DNA of 64,000 bases. Source: Thysanoteuthis rhombus. Lineage: Eukaryota; Mollusca; Cephalopoda; Oegopsida; Thysanoteuthidae. Every line of letters begins with the position of its first letter. Positions within the stretch are counted from its first letter, which is position 1. The stretch is taken from positions 8,832,814 through 8,896,813 of the forward strand of contig OY735209.1 in the NCBI GenBank assembly GCA_963457665.1, given 5' to 3'. The position numbers were made by a program, and so were the translations under genes. The notes under the pieces are model-generated. The model was not told the DNA's origin and did no database searches. It worked only from the letters and a program-made list of their open reading frames with translations. Positions 60,685 to 64,000 of this stretch are shown piece by piece.

Positions 60685-60775
60685 CTCTTAATAAGTAACC
60701 CAACCTCTTTGTATATAGATGTATATATATATACACACACACACAAACACATACATACATACAAAGAGGTTGAGT
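60642..60775. repeat. (TA)n and foldback with TA/CA loop
   Basis: (TA)n at 60,642-60,680. Then CAACCTCTTTGTAT (60,701-60,714) pairs with ATACAAAGAGGTTG (60,759-60,772) around a (TA)n(CA)n(CATA)n loop. Confidence 0.8.
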
Positions 60776-61189
60776 TCAATGTGACGTCATTGTAAAATGG
60801 TAAAGATTTTTCTAAAAGGGTGGGTGGGGGCAAAGTCATCCTAATTTAAACCAGGGTTCAACAAAAGCAAGATTATTTAACTTCTTTATTACAAACACAG
60901 TCTACAGTAAGTATTGAAGGATTCATTATGTCTATTGAAATGTTTTGTTTCTTGAAAATCTCCTTTCCCTCAAAAAAAAAAAAAAAAAAAAAAGTTTTGT
61001 TGTTGTTTTTGTTTTGGTAATTCTTTTTTTTTTTTTTTTGAGGGGGAGGTTAGGCTAAATTGGTGACATAGTTTGTGTCTGGCAGCGTTCATGCTTGTTT
61101 TTTTATTTTATTTTTTATTCATTCTTCCCACGTTAAGCCCGACCTTGTGTCACATATTGCTGTGGTGGGACAGTGATTAAATAGATACT

Positions 61190-61330
61190 TTATAGTGATC
61201 CAACGAAGAACCAGAGAAGTAACTTATTGACTACCACTTCTACAAATTTTTTAATTGATCACCCCTAACTCATGCTGTCAAAAGACATTGGCCACATGAC
61301 GGTTCCTATTGGATGACTAACCATACCTCC
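61190..61330 (-). mobile_element. family A element, reverse orientation, 5' part
   Basis: The reverse complement begins GGTTAGTCATCCAATAGGAA and CCGTCATGTGGCCAATGTC, then AGGGGTGATCAATT, as in the other copies. Confidence 0.65.
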
Positions 61331-61451
61331 TTTAATTACTCATTTCGAATCTTATTCTTAATGGAAAAAAAAAAAAAAAAACCTAGAAGGCAAAGAGCTA
61401 ACTGCTAAAAATAAAAGCCGTTGTAAGATGTCGGAAACAAGTGAATTAATG

Positions 61452-61590
61452 AATAGGAGTTGATGGAGGAGAATGACCGTCTCCAGCGTAGATGCATCCT
61501 GCTTGGGAAGCAGACAAATGATGAACTAGTTGCTGATTTGAAAAGGATGATAAAAGAAAACAAAAAATCAATAAGTGCATGTATGTTCAG
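61452..61590 (+). pseudogene. coding-like fragment with coiled-coil character, parent not recognised
   Basis: The + strand reads ELMEENDRLQRRCILLGKQT then NDELVADLKRMIKENKKSIS from about 61,459, directly after a TAG in the same frame. Just before, in another frame, is MSETSELMNR. Heptad-like spacing and the E/K/R/L composition suggest a real coiled-coil segment. It may be an exon using the TAG as acceptor (the polypyrimidine tract is poor) or a frameshifted retrocopy fragment. Confidence 0.4.
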
Positions 61591-61787
61591 GATAACACGT
61601 TCCTTGTGTTTACAACGTTTAAAAATAGATACATGAATAAATAAATAAATAGATAGAAACCTGAATTAGGAGACAACTGTCCCAAAGGATTCAACAGAGC
61701 AATACAAAATATCCAATGATAATGCTCACTTGTTAATTTGAACTTAGATGTTAACATGGGAAAGCCATCATCATACTGAGCACACAA

Positions 61788-62020
61788 GGGTGTTAGCAGA
61801 AAATATTGCCAACTTTAGAAATATTTTCCTGTTAGTTTGGCTGCCAAAAAGCACTAAACATTGTAAAATAGCAAAAAATTAAAACAGCCGAAATGATTAA
61901 ACACTTCCGTACAAATTTATTGATTTTCGCACTGCTAAATCTTTTTTGTCCAAGACAAAATTCCATCCGAAAACAGAGATATAAGATCCATGAGAACATG
62001 GTTTTTTGTTGAACTTCCTC
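61788..62020 (+). repeat. family D repeat copy
   Basis: AGGGTGTTAGCAGAAAATAT, TTGGCTGCCAAAAAGCAC and AAATTCCATCCGAAAACAGA match 3,608-3,860 in order. Confidence 0.65.
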
Positions 62021-62154
62021 CAGATGAAGAGAGAAAAAATGTTACAGCAAGGGAAGGTGAAAGATAACTCTTATTTGCTGTCCATGGAATATGCAAACTG
62101 TTTCATTTAAACTCTGCATTTATGGAAGGCCCAATTCAAGAATAAAACAGATCT

Positions 62155-62465
62155 GATTAGAAACTATCAAGTGACCAATATCTTTTGGCAGCATGTTTTG
62201 TTGGGAGGGGGGATCAATGAATGAGTTACTTTTCTCGTATTTTGTTGGACAATGATCAGTGAAATATAAAAGTCGGAATTTTCAAAAAACAAGTGTGAAT
62301 CCTGTTGGACACAAACTAAGGGGTCAATTAAGCAAAAACTTAAATTGAAAATTGAAACCCCCAGGGAAGTTTTCAGAAAAACAAAAACAAAAGAAGAAGT
62401 TTTTTCTGGCAAGGAGTAAATGTTTGAATTTTCAGCCTTCCAATGGCGCAGCTTGTACGTCTTAC
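62155..62465 (+). mobile_element. family A element
   Basis: TCTGATTAGAAACTATCAAG, GGCAGCATGTTTTGTTGGGA, TTTGTTGGACAATGATCAGT, then AATTTTCAGCCTTCCAATGG. Confidence 0.7.
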
Positions 62466-62679
62466 TTCATGGTTCCTAACAAGCTCCATGTATGAATTGA
62501 CAATGGCATAAACGGTGTCCATCATTTGGAAGGAAAAAAGGTTTCTAGACAATCTGCATACATGAACAGAAGGAGCAGAGAACGCAAAGTCAGAGATTCA
62601 AATTTGAATTGCAGTCATTTTAGCAAGACATTTAGAAAGAAAAAAAAAATCAAAACCAAGATAAAGTGTATTTCTAATG

Positions 62680-63115
62680 GTTAGTCACTCAATATAAACT
62701 GTCATGTGACCTTTGTCTTTTGGCAGCAGAGCGTGTTGGGGATGATTAGTCGAAAAATTTGAATAAGGGGTGATCAATGAACAAGTCACTCCTCTCACCT
62801 TTTGTTGGATCAATAATAAGTTTGAATTCTAACAAAACAAGCCAGCACAAACTAGTGACTAATTTTGCATAAACTCATAAATTGCCCCCCACCTACCCTG
62901 CTACTGAAAACCTCTTCTGAAAAAACAAAAAACGTTTTTTCCTGGGCATAATAAGTAGTAAATGTTCAAATTTTCAGCCCTCTAGCTGCCCTGATGTGGA
63001 GTGTATGCATCATACATACATGTATACATACATAAATAGCAAGCTAGCCAAACTTGAAAACTGAAGAAATTCATTTTGATCATTTTGGTGACTGTTCTGG
63101 TTGACTGTTTCTAAT
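62680..63115 (+). mobile_element. family A element, best-preserved copy
   Basis: About 435 bp. Starts GGTTAGTCACTCAATATAAA then CTGTCATGTGACC, and ends GGTTGACTGTTTCTAA. The terminal pair (A)AACTGTCA / TGACTGTTT is visible as a short inverted repeat in this copy. No coding capacity. Confidence 0.75.
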
Positions 63116-63579
63116 ATCTACATCTTTACATGTAAGCATTCATCTGTTTGTTTCTCTAATCTTATAAGTAATATTCATTTTTCTATTAAGTCATTTGAAA
63201 TTCTGACCACTGAACTGAATATAAAGCAGTATGTTCAAAGCATCTTTGGATTTATTGTTCTTGTTTCTATTAAAAGAATCCAGATAGAATTCTGACTCAA
63301 TTACAATCCTTCAACAATTTTACATCTCCAAGAATCAAATGTGACGAACAGTGAGGAATGGGCAGACAGTCTCGTCGAAAATTGGAGAAAACAATGACCG
63401 TGTGATGATTCCTCTTGTGAACTGTTTCAAAGGAGGCAAATACAGGCTGGCCTGATTTCAAGATGGTTTGATTTACAATGATAGTCATTAATACTGGTTG
63501 GGAATTTTCCAGAATCTTTTTGGTGATTCCAGTGGTATTTTATCAAGGTATTATGTATTTATGGTCATATACTGAAAAA

Positions 63580-63776
63580 AAAATGATCGGATTATTTTTG
63601 TATGGATCGGCACAAAAAGCCTAAAGCTATTTTATAAGGTAATTAATTTTTTAATCATCCAAGTATCCTAGTTTTAAGCTTTATTAAAGTCTTAAAACGT
63701 TTTTAAAGGATGATCGGACATAGTCTTAAGAAAAAATGTTATGTAAGAAAAATCAACATTGATATCATGTAGTATG

Positions 63777-63807
<31 letters not shown>

Positions 63808-64000
63808 ATTTCATCAAAAATATAACTTATTTCATTACAAAATAAATTCACACTTATTCTTTTTTCTTTTAGTGTCAAACATCCAGCAATTCTGTGACAT
63901 ATTCTTCATTATTATGCCATAACAGCCTAACTCATTTTATAACAACTCTATAATCATTTTTATCAATGATGTTAATCTATTTCACATAGACCAATCCATT
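63580..64000 (+). repeat. family C repeat copy, runs into window end
   Basis: GATTATTTTTGTATGGATCGG, AATCATCCAAGTATCCTAGT, CCAGCAATTCTGTGACATAT and ATTTCACATAGACCAATCC match the other two copies. A 26-base A-run lies at about 63,777-63,803. Confidence 0.7.

Noticed and set aside
63297-63488. Possible exon-like text (NSEEWADSLVENW on the + strand)
   Set aside because: Too short, with a stop immediately after and no splice context or recognisable family.
59300-64000. Upstream SLC12 exons for TM1-TM3
   Set aside because: No minus-strand segment resembling the GGGAYYLISRSLGPEFGG region or TM1 was found; only repeats and unrelated fragments.

Overview
This is AT-rich animal nuclear DNA. It holds GT-AG introns up to 15 kb, long (TA)n and (CA)n microsatellites, and many small transposon fossils. 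No bacterial, viral or organellar gene layout is present. The host is a metazoan. The repeat mix (non-LTR fragments, a Penelope-like element, many short inverted-repeat elements, TA/CA/ATAC microsatellites) would suit a mollusc or another lophotrochozoan, possibly a cephalopod, but that is an impression and not a demonstrated assignment.

One host gene is clear. It lies on the minus strand from about 58.9 kb down to 17.5 kb. Nineteen exons encode the last 820 residues of an SLC12-family Na-dependent cation-chloride cotransporter (NKCC/NCC branch). They cover transmembrane segments 4 to 12, the glycosylated extracellular loop between TM7 and TM8, the whole cytoplasmic C-terminal domain, and the conserved terminus SVLTFYS. 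All 18 introns have GT-AG borders, all phases match, and the exons sum to exactly 821 codons including the stop. The N-terminus and TM1-TM3 were not found and should lie beyond base 64,000. Whether the protein is K-coupled (NKCC) or not (NCC) cannot be decided, because the discriminating TM3 residue is missing.

Layout: 1-17 kb is 3' flank made of repeats and transposon fossils with no gene seen. 17.5-26.7 kb carries the six C-terminal exons, with LINE fragments and a coding-like relic in the introns. 26.7-41.7 kb is one 15 kb intron filled with DNA-transposon fossils (pogo/Tigger-like, Tc1-like, piggyBac-like), tRNA-derived SINEs and foldback sequences. 41.7-58.9 kb holds thirteen closely spaced exons. 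Their introns carry short inverted-repeat elements, a Penelope-like fragment, a large (TA)n palindrome, and a 17-copy 75-bp minisatellite beginning 45 bp downstream of a splice donor. 59-64 kb is upstream intron or flank with repeats and two unexplained coding-like fragments.

No new multi-gene system is evident. The most unusual signals are the minisatellite with an 8-unit higher-order pattern, four foldbacks each next to or around a (TA)n or TA/CA tract, two apparently unnamed inverted-repeat element families with several copies each, and coding-like relics whose parent genes I do not recognise.
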